A stretch of DNA of 64,000 nt from Streptomyces sp. CB02923 (GCF_001905005.1 NZ_LWKZ01000029.1:131564-195563), one strand, 5' to 3'. Shown: positions 46,658 through 55,745, counted from the first letter of the stretch. Numbers and translations: made by a program. Notes: generated by a model from the letters alone, not told the origin.

Positions 46658-47272
46658 TCACTTCTCGTCGATCAGCGGCTGCACCATCTTGCGCAGCTCG
46701 TCCTCGCCGAGCGGGCCGATGGACCGCGCCGCGATCTTGCCGTCCCGGTCGACGGCGATGGTGGAGGGGATGGCCTGCGGGTTGAGGCTGCCCTTGGGGA
46801 AGCGCAGCATCAGCTTGCCGGTCGGGTCGAACAGGCTCGGATACGGCGCCTTGTGCTGCTCCTCGAAGCTGACGGCCTGCGACTCCCGCGAGTCGCGGGT
46901 GTTGATGCCGATGAACTGGACGCCCTTGGCCTTGGTCTCGTTCGCGACCTTGGCGAAGTTGGGGGCCTCGGCGATGCAGGGGGCGCACCACGATCCCCAG
47001 ACGTTGAGGACCACGACCTTGCCCTTGTAGTCCGCGACGTTCAGCTGCTCACCGCGGGTGGTCTTGCCGGAGAGTTCGGGGGCGGGCCTGCGGTCCTTCT
47101 TGGCGACCCGCTCGACTCCGTCCTTGCCCTCGACGAACTGGGTCTGTTCGGAACCGCCGGAGGTGCCCTCGCCGCAGGCGCTCAGCGTCAGCGCGGCGAG
47201 CGCGGCTCCCGCGGCGAACAGCGCGGTGCGGCGATGACTGGCGAGTCGTCGGGGGACGCGGCAGGCACTCAT
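46658..47272 (-). CDS. resA: Thiol-disulfide oxidoreductase ResA/TlpA-like lipoprotein
   Basis: 204-aa membrane-anchored thioredoxin. Signal with lipobox LTLSACGEG (Cys near residue 33), then the TlpA/ResA domain with active site WGSWCAPCIAEAPNFAKVANE and KGVQFIGINTRDS. It should reduce the CXXCH cysteines of apocytochrome c. ATG at 47272 is used because it gives a proper signal. First gene of the cytochrome maturation operon. Confidence 0.93.
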   Translation of the reverse strand: MSACRVPRRLASHRRTALFAAGAALAALTLSACGEGTSGGSEQTQFVEGKDGVERVAKKDRRPAPELSGKTTRGEQLNVADYKGKVVVLNVWGSWCAPCIAEAPNFAKVANETKAKGVQFIGINTRDSRESQAVSFEEQHKAPYPSLFDPTGKLMLRFPKGSLNPQAIPSTIAVDRDGKIAARSIGPLGEDELRKMVQPLIDEK

Positions 47273-47363
47273 GTGAAAAGTTTCGCATGGGGCTGTCACG
47301 GATCTTCCGCACCCCCCTCGCCGGTGTCGTACCGGTCATCCCGGGGCAGGTCAGGCGGCCTGC

Positions 47364-47388
47364 GGGCCGGGGCGCGCGGCCCCGGCCC
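47364..47388 (-). terminator. Hairpin after deacetylase-like gene
   Basis: GGGCCGGGG (47364-47372) pairs with CCCCGGCCC (47380-47388). It sits 8 bases past the stop of the upstream minus-strand gene. Confidence 0.65.
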
Positions 47389-47395
47389 CCGCGTC

Positions 47396-48613
47396 TCAGG
47401 CGCCCGCGAGGAACGTCTTCCAGCCGCCGGTGGGCTTCCGGCCGACCGGCAGGCCCTGGAGCTTGGCCACGACCTTCGGGTCCTGCGCGTCGAGCCAGTC
47501 GGTGAACTGCCGGAACGAGACCAGGCGCACGTCCTTGCGCTTCTCGTCGGCGATGTGCTTGAGCGCTTCCTCGACGGCGTCCATGTAGAGGCCGCCGTTC
47601 CACTGCTCGAAGTGGTTGCCGACGAACAGGGGGGCGCGGTTGGTCTCGTAGGCGCGCTCGAAGCCCTTGATGTAGGCGCCGGTGGCTTCCTTGCGCCAGT
47701 GCGGGTAGTTGGCGGGCGGGCCCTTGGTGGAGTTCTTCGACTGGTTGGCGAGGATGTTGTAGTCCATGGAGAGGACCTCGAACCGGTGTCCGGGGAAAGG
47801 TATCTGCTGGAGCGGGAAGTCCCACAGACCCATCTTCTTCTTGGGCCACATCTGCAGGCCGCCCGGCGAGCTGGCGTCGTAGCGCCAGCCCAGCTTCCTG
47901 GCGGTCGGCAGCAGGTTGTCCTGGCCGAGCAGGCACGGCGTACGGCCGCCGATCAGTTCCTTCTTGTAGTCGAAGGGCAGCGGCTCCAGGTCGGTGAAAC
48001 CGGTATGCGTACGCCACTTCGTGACGAAATCCATGGCCTGGTCGATTTCGGACTGCCACTGGGCCGGGGTCCAGTGCTTGACCGAGGTACGGGACTCGCC
48101 GCAGAAGTGCCCGTTGAAGTGGGTGCCGATCTCGTGGCCCTCCAGCCACGCCTCCCGCACGTTCTTCAGGGTCGCCTTGATGTGCTCGTCGGTGAGGTAG
48201 CCGATGTCCGAGGCGCCGACCTTGTTGTTCGGCGGGCGGTAGAGGTGCTTCTTCGACTCCGGGAGGCAGTAGAGCCCGGAGAGGAAGAAGGTCATGGCCG
48301 CGTTGTGGTCCTTGGCCAGCTTGCGGAAGCGCGGGAAGAGGCCGTTGCCGACCTCGCCCGCGCCGTCCCACGAGAAGATCACGAACTGCGGCGGGGTCTC
48401 ACCGGGCTCCAGCCGGCGCGGCTTCTCCGGCTGGTGGGGCTGCGGTCCCGCGTCGGCCGTCGAGCCGTCGCCGATCGGCTTGGCCTTGGCCTGCACGTCG
48501 TTCTTGCCCTGGTCGGTGCCGGACCCGGAGCCGGAGGAGCAGCTCGCGACGCCGAGCGCCGCGGCCGCCCCCGCTCCCATGCCCAGCACGTTCCGCCGAC
48601 TGATCGCGCGCAT
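47396..48613 (-). CDS. Polysaccharide deacetylase-like lipoprotein
   Basis: 405-aa exported protein. A twin-arginine-like start (MRAISRRNVLGMGAG) leads to a lipobox GVASCSS. The mature part follows the carbohydrate esterase 4 plan: VIFSWDGAGEVGNGLFPRF (in place of TFDDGP), MTFFLSGLYCLPESKK, HEIGTHFNGHF (metal His-x-x-x-His) and RTPCLLGQDNLL. The TFDDG aspartate pair is reduced to SWDGA, so activity may differ. ATG at 48613 is preferred for the Tat signal; GTG 48640 and TTG 48646 also open the frame. Confidence 0.8.
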   Translation of the reverse strand: MRAISRRNVLGMGAGAAAALGVASCSSGSGSGTDQGKNDVQAKAKPIGDGSTADAGPQPHQPEKPRRLEPGETPPQFVIFSWDGAGEVGNGLFPRFRKLAKDHNAAMTFFLSGLYCLPESKKHLYRPPNNKVGASDIGYLTDEHIKATLKNVREAWLEGHEIGTHFNGHFCGESRTSVKHWTPAQWQSEIDQAMDFVTKWRTHTGFTDLEPLPFDYKKELIGGRTPCLLGQDNLLPTARKLGWRYDASSPGGLQMWPKKKMGLWDFPLQQIPFPGHRFEVLSMDYNILANQSKNSTKGPPANYPHWRKEATGAYIKGFERAYETNRAPLFVGNHFEQWNGGLYMDAVEEALKHIADEKRKDVRLVSFRQFTDWLDAQDPKVVAKLQGLPVGRKPTGGWKTFLAGA

Positions 48614-48640
48614 ACCGTCGTCCCCATCCGTACTCGTCAC

Positions 48641-48671
48641 ACTCAATATCCGTATAAACGGAACATTGAGT
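48641..48671. promoter_or_regulatory. Nested inverted repeat at deacetylase-like gene start
   Basis: ACTCAAT (48641-48647) pairs with ATTGAGT (48665-48671), and inside it CCGT (48650-48653) pairs with ACGG (48658-48661) around ATAA. The site is AT-rich against a GC-rich background and lies just upstream of the chosen start. Confidence 0.5.
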
Positions 48672-48800
48672 GAGAGGGTTTGTCGAACACGGAGGTTCCG
48701 GGCTATTGCCGCGAACTTATTATTTTGCTCGTTAGTGACCTCACGTCACACCGGCCTCTCGCGTCTCTCGCACCACAAGACGCGAAAAGCCGGCCGGACG

Positions 48801-49481
48801 TCACGCCCCGAACGCCTTGGATTTTCCCTTCACGGGCCGGGCGCCCGCCCGCAGGTGCACCGGCACCAGATCACGCGCCGGCTCGCTGTAACCCACTGAA
48901 ATGATCTTGTCGCCGCGGAAAGTGAAAGAGGTCAGCGAGGCGAGCGTGCACTGCCGCTTGCGCGGGTCGTGCCACAGCCGCCGCCGCTCGGCGAAGCTGC
49001 GCACGATCCAGATCGGCAGCTGATGGCTGACCGCCACCGCCTCGTGCCCGCGGGCCGCGTCCCGGGCCGTGCCGAGCGCCGCCATCATCCGGACGACCTG
49101 CTCCAGGTACGGCTCACCCCACGACGGGCGGAACGGGTTGGTCAGGTACTTCCAGTTGCGGGGGTGCTTCAGCGCGCCGTCACCGACACCGAAGGACTTG
49201 CCCTCGAAGACGTTGCCCGCCTCTATCAGCCGCTCGTCGGTCGACAGACCGAGGCCGTGCGCCTTGGCGATCGGCGTCGCGGTCTCCTGCGCCCGCTCCA
49301 GCGGGGACGCCACGACATGCGTGACGTCCCGGTCCGCCAGGTGCTCGGCGACCCGGTCGGCCATGCTCCGGCCCAGCTCGGAGAGGTGGTAGCCGGGCCG
49401 CCGCCCGTACAGGACCCCCTCGGGGTTGTGCACCTCGCCGTGCCGCATCAGGTGTACGACAGTGATGTCTTCGCTGCTCAT
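48801..49481 (-). CDS. Histidine phosphatase family protein
   Basis: 226-aa phosphoglycerate-mutase-like phosphatase. The catalytic RHG motif is VVHLMRHGEVHNPEGVLYG, the second basic pocket VASPLERAQETATPIA and the second catalytic His VAVSHQLPIWI. Substrate cannot be told. It follows hemL by 35 bases on the same strand and is likely cotranscribed. ATG at 49481; an alternative lies three codons upstream. Confidence 0.9.
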   Translation of the reverse strand: MSSEDITVVHLMRHGEVHNPEGVLYGRRPGYHLSELGRSMADRVAEHLADRDVTHVVASPLERAQETATPIAKAHGLGLSTDERLIEAGNVFEGKSFGVGDGALKHPRNWKYLTNPFRPSWGEPYLEQVVRMMAALGTARDAARGHEAVAVSHQLPIWIVRSFAERRRLWHDPRKRQCTLASLTSFTFRGDKIISVGYSEPARDLVPVHLRAGARPVKGKSKAFGA

Positions 49482-49516
49482 GTCACCCATCTTCCGGTCC
49501 GATCCGCCCGTCCGGC

Positions 49517-50824
49517 TCACGCGGCAGCCTCCGCGGCGGCCCGCGCGGCCGACGGCAGGGCCGCGGCGATCCGCTCGACCGCCCGCTCGTCGTGCGCGGT
49601 CGAGACGAACCACGACTCGAAGGCGGACGGCGGCAGGTACACGCCCTGGGACAGCATCGAGTGGAAGAACGCGGTGAAGCGGAACGTCTCCTGCGCCTTC
49701 GCCGAGGCGTAGTCGGTCACGTCCTGGTCGGTGAAGGCGAACGAGAACATGTTGCCCGCGACCTGGAGGCGGTGCGCGACGCCCGCCTTCGTGAGGGCGT
49801 CGGTGACCAGCGAGCGCACCTCCGCCGAGACCGCGTCGACCTTCTCGTACGCCGCCTCGTCCAGCAGCTTGAGCTGCGCGACACCGGCGGCCGTGGCGAC
49901 CGGGTTACCGGACAGGGTGCCCGCCTGGTAGACCGGACCGACCGGCGCGAGGTGGGCCATCACGTCGGCGCGCCCGCCGAAGGCCGCGGCCGGGAAGCCG
50001 CCGCCCATGACCTTGCCGAAGGTCATCAGGTCGGGCCGGACGCCGTCGATGCCGTACCAGCCGGTGCGGCTGACCCGGAAGCCGGTCATGACCTCGTCGG
50101 AGATGTAGAGCGCGCCGTTCTCGGCGCAGACGTCCTTCAGGCCCTGGTTGAAGCCGGGCAGCGGCGGGACGACGCCCATGTTGCCCGCCGACGCCTCGGT
50201 GATCACGCAGGCGATCTCGCCGGGGTGCGCGGCGAAGGCGGCCCGTACGGCCTCGATGTCGTTGTACGGCAGCACGATGGTGTCGCCGGCCTGGGCGCCC
50301 GTGACGCCGGGCGTGTCCGGCAGCCCGAAGGTCGCGACGCCGGAGCCGGCCGCGGCCAGCAGCGCGTCCACGTGCCCGTGGTAGCAGCCGGCGAACTTCA
50401 CGACCTTGGTCCGGCCGGTGAAACCGCGCGCCAGCCGGATGGCGGACATGGTCGCCTCCGTGCCGGAGGAGACCAGGCGCACCTGCTCGACGGGGTCGAT
50501 CCGGTCCACGATCTGCTCGGCCAGCTCCACCTCGCCCTCGCCGGGCGTGCCGAAGGAGGTGCCGCGGGCGACGGCCTCCTGGACGGCGGCGATCACCTCG
50601 GGGTGGGAGTGACCGAGGATCATCGGACCCCACGAGCACACGAGGTCGACGTACTCGCGTCCGTCGGCGTCGGTGAGGTACGGACCGGTACCGGACACCA
50701 TGAACCGGGGCGAACCACCCACGGCGCCGAACGCGCGCACGGGAGAGTTCACCCCGCCCGGCGTCACAACGGCCGCACGGTCGAAGAGCGTCTGCGAAAC
50801 TGGGGCTTCATAGGGAAAAGGCAC
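49517..50824 (-). CDS. hemL: Glutamate-1-semialdehyde 2,1-aminomutase
   Basis: 435-aa PLP enzyme that makes 5-aminolevulinate from glutamate-1-semialdehyde, the committed entry to heme. Marks are [25 protein letters not shown], the gating [32 protein letters not shown] and the PLP lysine in [24 protein letters not shown] start is used; the upstream frame is open but unlike the family. Proximity to cytochrome maturation genes fits a heme supply role. Confidence 0.95.
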   Translation of the reverse strand: MPFPYEAPVSQTLFDRAAVVTPGGVNSPVRAFGAVGGSPRFMVSGTGPYLTDADGREYVDLVCSWGPMILGHSHPEVIAAVQEAVARGTSFGTPGEGEVELAEQIVDRIDPVEQVRLVSSGTEATMSAIRLARGFTGRTKVVKFAGCYHGHVDALLAAAGSGVATFGLPDTPGVTGAQAGDTIVLPYNDIEAVRAAFAAHPGEIACVITEASAGNMGVVPPLPGFNQGLKDVCAENGALYISDEVMTGFRVSRTGWYGIDGVRPDLMTFGKVMGGGFPAAAFGGRADVMAHLAPVGPVYQAGTLSGNPVATAAGVAQLKLLDEAAYEKVDAVSAEVRSLVTDALTKAGVAHRLQVAGNMFSFAFTDQDVTDYASAKAQETFRFTAFFHSMLSQGVYLPPSAFESWFVSTAHDERAVERIAAALPSAARAAAEAAA

Positions 50825-51208
50825 TGTGATCCTGACCTGCGCATATGTAGGAAGGGGCGGCGGCCGGCGGCGACACCCGGGCGGAGCGCGGAGCAGAAAT
50901 CCCCTCGCTACCGACCAGGTGTCAGACCCCGCGGGTCTGCAAAACTGGGGCAACGTACGAGTAAGTCACGCAAGCAATGGTCTCAGAGGCGCACGGGGGC
51001 GCGCGGCCGGGAGTTTCGCGCGCCGGTGACGGGGGAGGTCTCTGAGACGATGATCGGGTTGCGCGGCTGGGGCTGCGAGTGGTCGGGTGGAGATATGCAT
51101 CGCGGTGGTGGACTGGGCGAGGGCACCGATGACCGGGGACCCGAGCGCGACCAGCGGGGCCGCCACCGGCGCGAGGAGACCAAGGGCGGGGGAAACAGAG
51201 GCGGCCGC
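50825..51208. other. Intergenic region between hemL and 145-aa gene
   Basis: Promoters for both divergent genes must be here. CAGACCC/GGGTCTG (about 50922-50940) and GTCTCAGAG/CTCTGAGAC (50980-50988 and 51040-51048) are inverted repeats. The plus-strand gene's frame is open back through 51050, so part may be coding. Confidence 0.5.
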
Positions 51209-51646
51209 ATGGGGGTGACGTACAAGTACTTCGGCGCGCCGAACGGAGCCACGGCGGCGCGCGTGCCGATCTCGATGCGGCCCGAAGAGCTCGGCGGCGA
51301 CGAGCTCGGCATGGGCGGCATGTTCACGAAGATCAAACCGGAGACGATGGCCGCGATGGTCCTCACCGGTATAGAAGGCATACCGCTGCACAAGGTCCCC
51401 CCGCTCGAACTGGTCGTCCTCCACCCCGACTACGCCGTCGTCAAGCTGCCCATGACGGTCGTCGACCCGCTGCGCGGCGTCGGCGAGGAGTCGGTGGGCG
51501 CCGCGGCCTTCATCTGGTCCACGGTCCCCGACCGCGGCGGCCCCCGCGACGCCTTCACCGTCTACCAACTGCTCCACGAGTGGCAGGACTTCTCCCACCG
51601 GCTGCACGAGGCCGGGCACCAGGCGTACTGCCTGGTGTGGCCGTGA
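51209..51646 (+). CDS. Conserved hypothetical protein
   Basis: 145-aa protein starting MGVTYKYFGAPNGATAARVPI, with GGMFTKIKPETMAAMVLTGIEG, VVLHPDYAVVKLPMTVVDPLRG and a C-terminal LLHEWQDFSHRLHEAGHQAYCLVWP. No family recognised. AGAGG lies 8 bases before this ATG. The frame also opens at ATG 51050 and 51095; the extra residues would be Gly/Arg-rich. Confidence 0.65.
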   Translation: MGVTYKYFGAPNGATAARVPISMRPEELGGDELGMGGMFTKIKPETMAAMVLTGIEGIPLHKVPPLELVVLHPDYAVVKLPMTVVDPLRGVGEESVGAAAFIWSTVPDRGGPRDAFTVYQLLHEWQDFSHRLHEAGHQAYCLVWP

Positions 51647-51737
51647 CCTGCGACTGAGCCGCACGCCCGCCGGAGCCAGGCGCCCGGCGGGCCCACGGCC
51701 CCGGCGCCTCGCGGGGGCTCTTGTAGCGTGTGATCCC

Positions 51738-52604
51738 GTGGCTTTACGACTGTGGCACCCCCGGCGCACCCGGACCGTGGTCCTGCGCCCGTCCGCCCCG
51801 CCCCTGACGACGGGCGGGCACCGCACGGACGCGTACGTCGAGATCGGCTCGGTGACCAAGGTGCTCACCGGCACCGCACTGGACCGGCTGGCGGCCGAGG
51901 GCGTACTGACGCCGGACGACCCCGTGGACCGCTGGCTCGACGCGCCCCGCGGCACCGGCATCACCCTGCGCCACCTGGCGGAACACACCTCCGGCCTGCC
52001 CAGGCTGCCTCCGCTGCGCCTGCCCCGCCGGGACCCGTACCGCCTCTTCGACGCGGCGGCGCTGCACTCTCTCGTGGGCCGGCTCGACCGGATCACCACC
52101 GCGGCTCCCGGGGAGACCGAGGAGTACTCCAACTTCGGTTACGCCGTCCTGGGGGCCGCACTGGCCGCTGCCGCCGGGGAGCCGTACGAACGCGTCGTAC
52201 AGAGCCGCGTACTCGACCCGCTGGGCATCGAGGAGATGACCACCCGGCCGCCCGACGGCCGGCGGATGGCCGGAACCGGACGGTGGGGCCGGCCGCGCAG
52301 CCCGTGGACCATGACCGGCGCCGTACTGCCGGCCGGGGGCTACTGGGCCACGCCGCCCGCCGTCGCCGCCCTGGTCCGCGGCCTGCTCGTCGACCGGGTA
52401 CTGGGGACCCCGGCGCTGACCTGGCGTCAGAACGGCCCGGTGACCTGGCACAACGGCGGCACCCGGGACGCCGCGGTCTTCACCGGACTGCACCGGGAGA
52501 GCGGCGAATGGGTGGTCGTGCACTGCCTCGACGGCGGCCTGGACGAGGCCGACCGGACCGGCGTACGGCTCCTGGTGGGCGAAGGCGCGACGGCCGGAGG
52601 GTGA
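51738..52604 (+). CDS. Serine hydrolase (beta-lactamase/class C-like family)
   Basis: 288-aa protein of the beta-lactamase-related serine hydrolase fold. Active-site Ser is in EIGSVTKVLTG (SxxK), the YxN motif is EEYSNFGYAVLG and the third motif is WHNGGTRDAAVF in place of KTG. No signal peptide is visible, so a cytoplasmic esterase/peptidase role fits better than antibiotic resistance. GTG start. Confidence 0.87.
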   Translation: MALRLWHPRRTRTVVLRPSAPPLTTGGHRTDAYVEIGSVTKVLTGTALDRLAAEGVLTPDDPVDRWLDAPRGTGITLRHLAEHTSGLPRLPPLRLPRRDPYRLFDAAALHSLVGRLDRITTAAPGETEEYSNFGYAVLGAALAAAAGEPYERVVQSRVLDPLGIEEMTTRPPDGRRMAGTGRWGRPRSPWTMTGAVLPAGGYWATPPAVAALVRGLLVDRVLGTPALTWRQNGPVTWHNGGTRDAAVFTGLHRESGEWVVVHCLDGGLDEADRTGVRLLVGEGATAGG

Positions 52605-52775
52605 CGCAACAGCGCACCCTCGCGGCGCACACCACGCGGGTGATGCGCCGTCATAGCGCCCCCATATCCGACCGGTCGGTCACGCACGCTGTTCGCGCCA
52701 CGTGCCCCGCACTATTCTGAGAAGTGCAGCCCGAGTCCCCGGCAGCGCGGAATACCGTCCGCCCGGAGGAGGCGC

Positions 52776-53294
52776 GTGCTGATGGCAGACCCCGGAACCT
52801 CCCTCGACTTACCACGCGTCGGCGCGGTGGGCTCGCGGGTGCCCCCGACCCGTCACCGCGCCCGGTACGCGCCGGCGCGGCCCCCCGCCCCGGCCGGACG
52901 GCCGGAGCCCGCGGCGGACGAGGCACCGTCAGCTCCCGTGACCGACACCGACTTCGCGGTCCTCATCGTGCGCGGCAGGGTGGATCTGGCGACCCTGCCG
53001 GCCCTGCGTGAACGCCTGCGGCGGCTGCCCCGCGACTCCGGCAGCCTGCTGATCGTCGACCTCTCCGAGGTCACCGCCTGCTGCGCGCTCGCCCTCGGAC
53101 CGCTCGTCGCGGCGGCCAGGCGGGCCCGCTCGCACGGCGGTGACCTGCGCCTGGTCCAGCCAAGTCCCGCCGTCCTCACGGCCTTGCAGGCCAGCGGGCT
53201 GAACCGGCTGCTGCCGGTCTTCCCCGGCCTGGACACCGCGACCGGGACCACCGCCGTCGGCCCGCCCGGCCCACAGGCCGGGGCCGTGGCCTAG
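52776..53294 (+). CDS. STAS-domain protein, anti-sigma-factor-antagonist-like, without usual Ser
   Basis: 172-aa protein. The first 60 residues are Pro/Ala/Arg-rich. The STAS core reads FAVLIVRGRVDLATLPALRERLRRLPR, then LLIVDLSEVTACCALALGPLVAAARRA and LRLVQPSPAVLTALQASGLNRLLPVFP. At the site where SpoIIAA-type antagonists carry a phosphorylated Ser (DSSGL) this has CCALA. GGAGGAGG lies ahead of the GTG; an ATG two codons later is also possible. Confidence 0.82.
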   Translation: MLMADPGTSLDLPRVGAVGSRVPPTRHRARYAPARPPAPAGRPEPAADEAPSAPVTDTDFAVLIVRGRVDLATLPALRERLRRLPRDSGSLLIVDLSEVTACCALALGPLVAAARRARSHGGDLRLVQPSPAVLTALQASGLNRLLPVFPGLDTATGTTAVGPPGPQAGAVA

Positions 53295-53348
53295 GGAGCG
53301 TCAGGGCGGGGCGCCTCCGATCACCGCACACTCTGTGGGAGGTGCGCA

Positions 53349-53576
53349 GTGTTCCCGCTTCTGCTCGTCTTGTTCCTGGCCACGGTCGCCGCCGGATTCG
53401 CGAATCCGATGTGGTGGCTGGCCTCCGCCGTCCTGCTCTACCTCGCCGTGCGCTACCGCCAGGGCTACCTGAGTTACGACGCGGAGTACCGCGCCTACCG
53501 GGAGCGCCGCATCCGCCAGGACCGCTACGACCGGCGGTACCGCGCGGAGCGGGGCAGCGCGGCGAAGGGCAAGTAG
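53349..53576 (+). CDS. Small membrane protein
   Basis: 75-aa protein with two closely spaced hydrophobic segments (residues about 1-18 and 22-36) and a Tyr/Arg-rich tail RYRQGYLSYDAEYRAYRERR. GTG start preceded by GGGAGG. Function unknown. Confidence 0.7.
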   Translation: MFPLLLVLFLATVAAGFANPMWWLASAVLLYLAVRYRQGYLSYDAEYRAYRERRIRQDRYDRRYRAERGSAAKGK

Positions 53577-53597
53577 CCGGGCCGCCCCGGCGGGCGG

Positions 53598-54383
53598 TCA
53601 CCAGGCGGGCCCGGCCGACACGCCGCCGTCCACCACCAGGTCGTGTCCGGTCACCCACGCGGCCATCGGCGAGGCGAGGAAGACGCACGCGTCGCCGATG
53701 TCCTCGGGACGGCCGAGCCGCCCGGCCGGGGCCGCCCGCCGGTAGCGGGTCACGCCGTCCGGCCAGGCCGCTGCCAGGCCCTCGCGGTCGACCAGGCCCG
53801 GCGAGACGCTGTTGACGCGGATGCCGTCGGGCCCGTACTCCAGCGCGGCCGAGCGGGCGTGCATCACGACGGCCGCCTTGGAGGCGCAGTAGTGGGCGTG
53901 GTCCGCGGCGGGCCGGTGCGCCTCGATGGAGGCGATGTGCGTGATCGAACCGCCGCCGCCGTCCCGCATCACCGCGGCCGCGGCCCGGGTGCAGGCGAAG
54001 GTGCTCAGGACGTTGGTGTCCATGACCGCGCGCCAGTCGGCGACGGTCATGGACGCCAGGTCCTGGAGGGGCTGCACGCCCGCGTTGTTCACCAGGGCGG
54101 TGAGCCCGCCGCGCCACTCCGCCGCCGTGCGCACCAGACGGTGGCACTCCTCCTCGGCGGTCAGGTCGGCCCGTACGGCCAGCGCGCTGCCGCCCTGCTC
54201 CTCGATACGGGCGACGAGCGCGTGGGCGGCGGTGGCGTTCGTACGGTAGTGGGCGACGACCGCGGCGCCCGCCGCGGCGAAGCGGAGCGCGATGCCGGTG
54301 CCGAGGCCGCCGCCCGCGCCGGTCACCAGGGCCACCCGGCCCGCGAGGGACGGCAGCTCCGCGCTGCCGGCGGCGGCGTTCAC
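53598..54383 (-). CDS. SDR family NAD(P)-dependent oxidoreductase
   Basis: 261-aa short-chain dehydrogenase. Cofactor motif VALVTGAGGGLGTGIAL, NNAG at LTALVNNAGVQPL, and catalytic Ser-Tyr-Lys with THIASIEAHRPAADHAHYCASKAAV. RIRVNSVSPG-like segment GIRVNSVSPGLVDREG is present. GTG start overlaps the cupin stop as GTGA, so both are one unit. Substrate unknown. Confidence 0.9.
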   Translation of the reverse strand: MNAAAGSAELPSLAGRVALVTGAGGGLGTGIALRFAAAGAAVVAHYRTNATAAHALVARIEEQGGSALAVRADLTAEEECHRLVRTAAEWRGGLTALVNNAGVQPLQDLASMTVADWRAVMDTNVLSTFACTRAAAAVMRDGGGGSITHIASIEAHRPAADHAHYCASKAAVVMHARSAALEYGPDGIRVNSVSPGLVDREGLAAAWPDGVTRYRRAAPAGRLGRPEDIGDACVFLASPMAAWVTGHDLVVDGGVSAGPAW

Positions 54384-54883
54384 GGGCGGGACAGCGCGGT
54401 GATCCGCGCCGCCTCCCGGGGGTGGCGCGCGGCCAGTTCGGCGGCGTCCCCGTGCTCGTATCCGTCGAAGGTGAATCCCGGCGCCATGGTGCAGCCGAAC
54501 AGCGACCAGGCGCCGCCGTCGGCGACCTCGGCGGCCATCCAGGTGCCGGCGGGCACCGTGAACTGGATGTGCTGGCCGCCCAGAACGTCCGGGCCGAGGA
54601 CGACCGTACGGCTGCCGCCGGACGGGTCCAGCAGGAGCAGCGAGAGCGGGTCGCCGAGGTAGAAGTGCCAGACCTCGTCGGCGGGCAGGCGGTGCAGGGC
54701 GCTGAAATCGCCGGGGCCCGAGGTGAGGAGCGCGACGATCGCGGTGCCCTCCGGGCGCCCGTCGGGGCGCGCGGGCCCCGCCCAGGTCTGCCGGTAGCGG
54801 CCGCCTTCCCTGGGCAGCGGTTCCAGTCCGTACAGCTCGACGAGTTCCTGGGGAGAGGGCTTCGCGGAAGTGTGCCGGGGCAT
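54380..54883 (-). CDS. Cupin (DUF985 family) protein
   Basis: 167-aa single-cupin protein of the DUF985 group: LVELYGLEPLPREGGRYRQTWAG, then FSALHRLPADEVWHFYLGDPLSLLLLDPSG and AGTWMAAEVADGGAWSLFGCTMAPGFTFDGYE. The His/Glu/His set of the cupin motif is partly kept (HRLPADEVWHFY). Enzyme role unknown; some relatives are sugar epimerase-like. It is coupled to the SDR gene. Confidence 0.85.
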   Translation of the reverse strand: MPRHTSAKPSPQELVELYGLEPLPREGGRYRQTWAGPARPDGRPEGTAIVALLTSGPGDFSALHRLPADEVWHFYLGDPLSLLLLDPSGGSRTVVLGPDVLGGQHIQFTVPAGTWMAAEVADGGAWSLFGCTMAPGFTFDGYEHGDAAELAARHPREAARITALSRP

Positions 54884-54985
54884 GCGTCTCCTTCCCGTTC
54901 CATCGCGGGTACGGCCCTCACCGTAGGCAGGGTGCGGGTGCCGCGTCCGGGAGATCGCCCAGGTGGCCCGCCGATGGGCCGGACG

Positions 54986-55633
54986 CTACGGGTGCTCGGC
55001 GGTCAGATAGCGCTGGACGGTGGGCGCCAGCCAGGTCACGACCTCCTCGCGGGTGAGGCCGACGGCGGGCGGCAGGAACAGGATGTAGCGCAGCAGGCCC
55101 ATGCCCACCACCTGGGAGCCGATCAGTGCCGCGCGGGACGCGACCTCCTCCGCGGGGAACGGGCAGATCGCGGCGAGGGCCGGTCTGATCTGTTCCTCGA
55201 AGACGCCGCGCAGGCGCTCGGCGCCCGCTTCGTTGGTGACGGCGACGCGCACCATCCCGGTCAGCGTCTCGTCGCGCTCCCAGCGGTCGAGGAAGTGCCC
55301 CACGAGCAGGGCGCCGAGCTGTTCGCGCGGTACGGCCGACAGGTCGGGCAGCCGCAGATCGATCTTCGAGGCCGCCGCGAACAGGCCCGCCTTGTTGCCG
55401 TAATAGCGCATGACCATCGACGGGTCGATGCCCGCGTCCCGGGCGACGGCCCGGATGGTGGCGCGTTCGTAGCCTTCGGCGGCGAAGCGGTCGCGGGCGG
55501 CGTCGAGGATCGCGGCACGGGTGGCGTCGGAGCGGCGGGGGCGGCCCGGGGTGGCGTCCGATGCGGAATCCGGGGCGCCATCCGGGGCGGAATCCGGGGC
55601 GGCATCTGGGGTGGAGGGGGCAGTATCGGCCAT
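54986..55633 (-). CDS. TetR/AcrR family repressor
   Basis: 215-aa regulator. After a repetitive N-terminus (SAPDGAPDSASDATPG) the helix-turn-helix is RAAILDAARDRFAAEGYERATIRAVARDAGIDPSMVMRYYGNKAGLFAAA. ATG start. It is divergent from the FAD monooxygenase with four tandem palindromic sites between, so it most likely represses that gene and itself. Confidence 0.9.
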   Translation of the reverse strand: MADTAPSTPDAAPDSAPDGAPDSASDATPGRPRRSDATRAAILDAARDRFAAEGYERATIRAVARDAGIDPSMVMRYYGNKAGLFAAASKIDLRLPDLSAVPREQLGALLVGHFLDRWERDETLTGMVRVAVTNEAGAERLRGVFEEQIRPALAAICPFPAEEVASRAALIGSQVVGMGLLRYILFLPPAVGLTREEVVTWLAPTVQRYLTAEHP

Positions 55634-55648
55634 ACCAACGACTGTAGG

Positions 55649-55732
55649 CCAACAAGCGTTGACCGGCCACCATGACAGGCCTACTGTTGCCAACAAGCGT
55701 TGACCAACAACCGTTGGCCAACAAGGGTTGGC
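55649..55732. promoter_or_regulatory. Four palindromic operator copies between tetR and FAD monooxygenase
   Basis: Sites related to CCAACAA-NN-GTTGG: 55649-55664, 55690-55705, 55704-55719 and 55718-55731. The last three abut at a 14-base period with shared CC bases. The TetR protein at 54986-55633 is the likely binder. Confidence 0.7.
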
Positions 55733-55745
55733 ATTGGAGGCGGCC

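Noticed and set aside
46647-46660. TGATCACGTGATCA palindrome as an operator
   Set aside because: It lies at the resA stop and ccdA start inside an operon, where it is explained by overlapping codons TGA, GTG and ATC.
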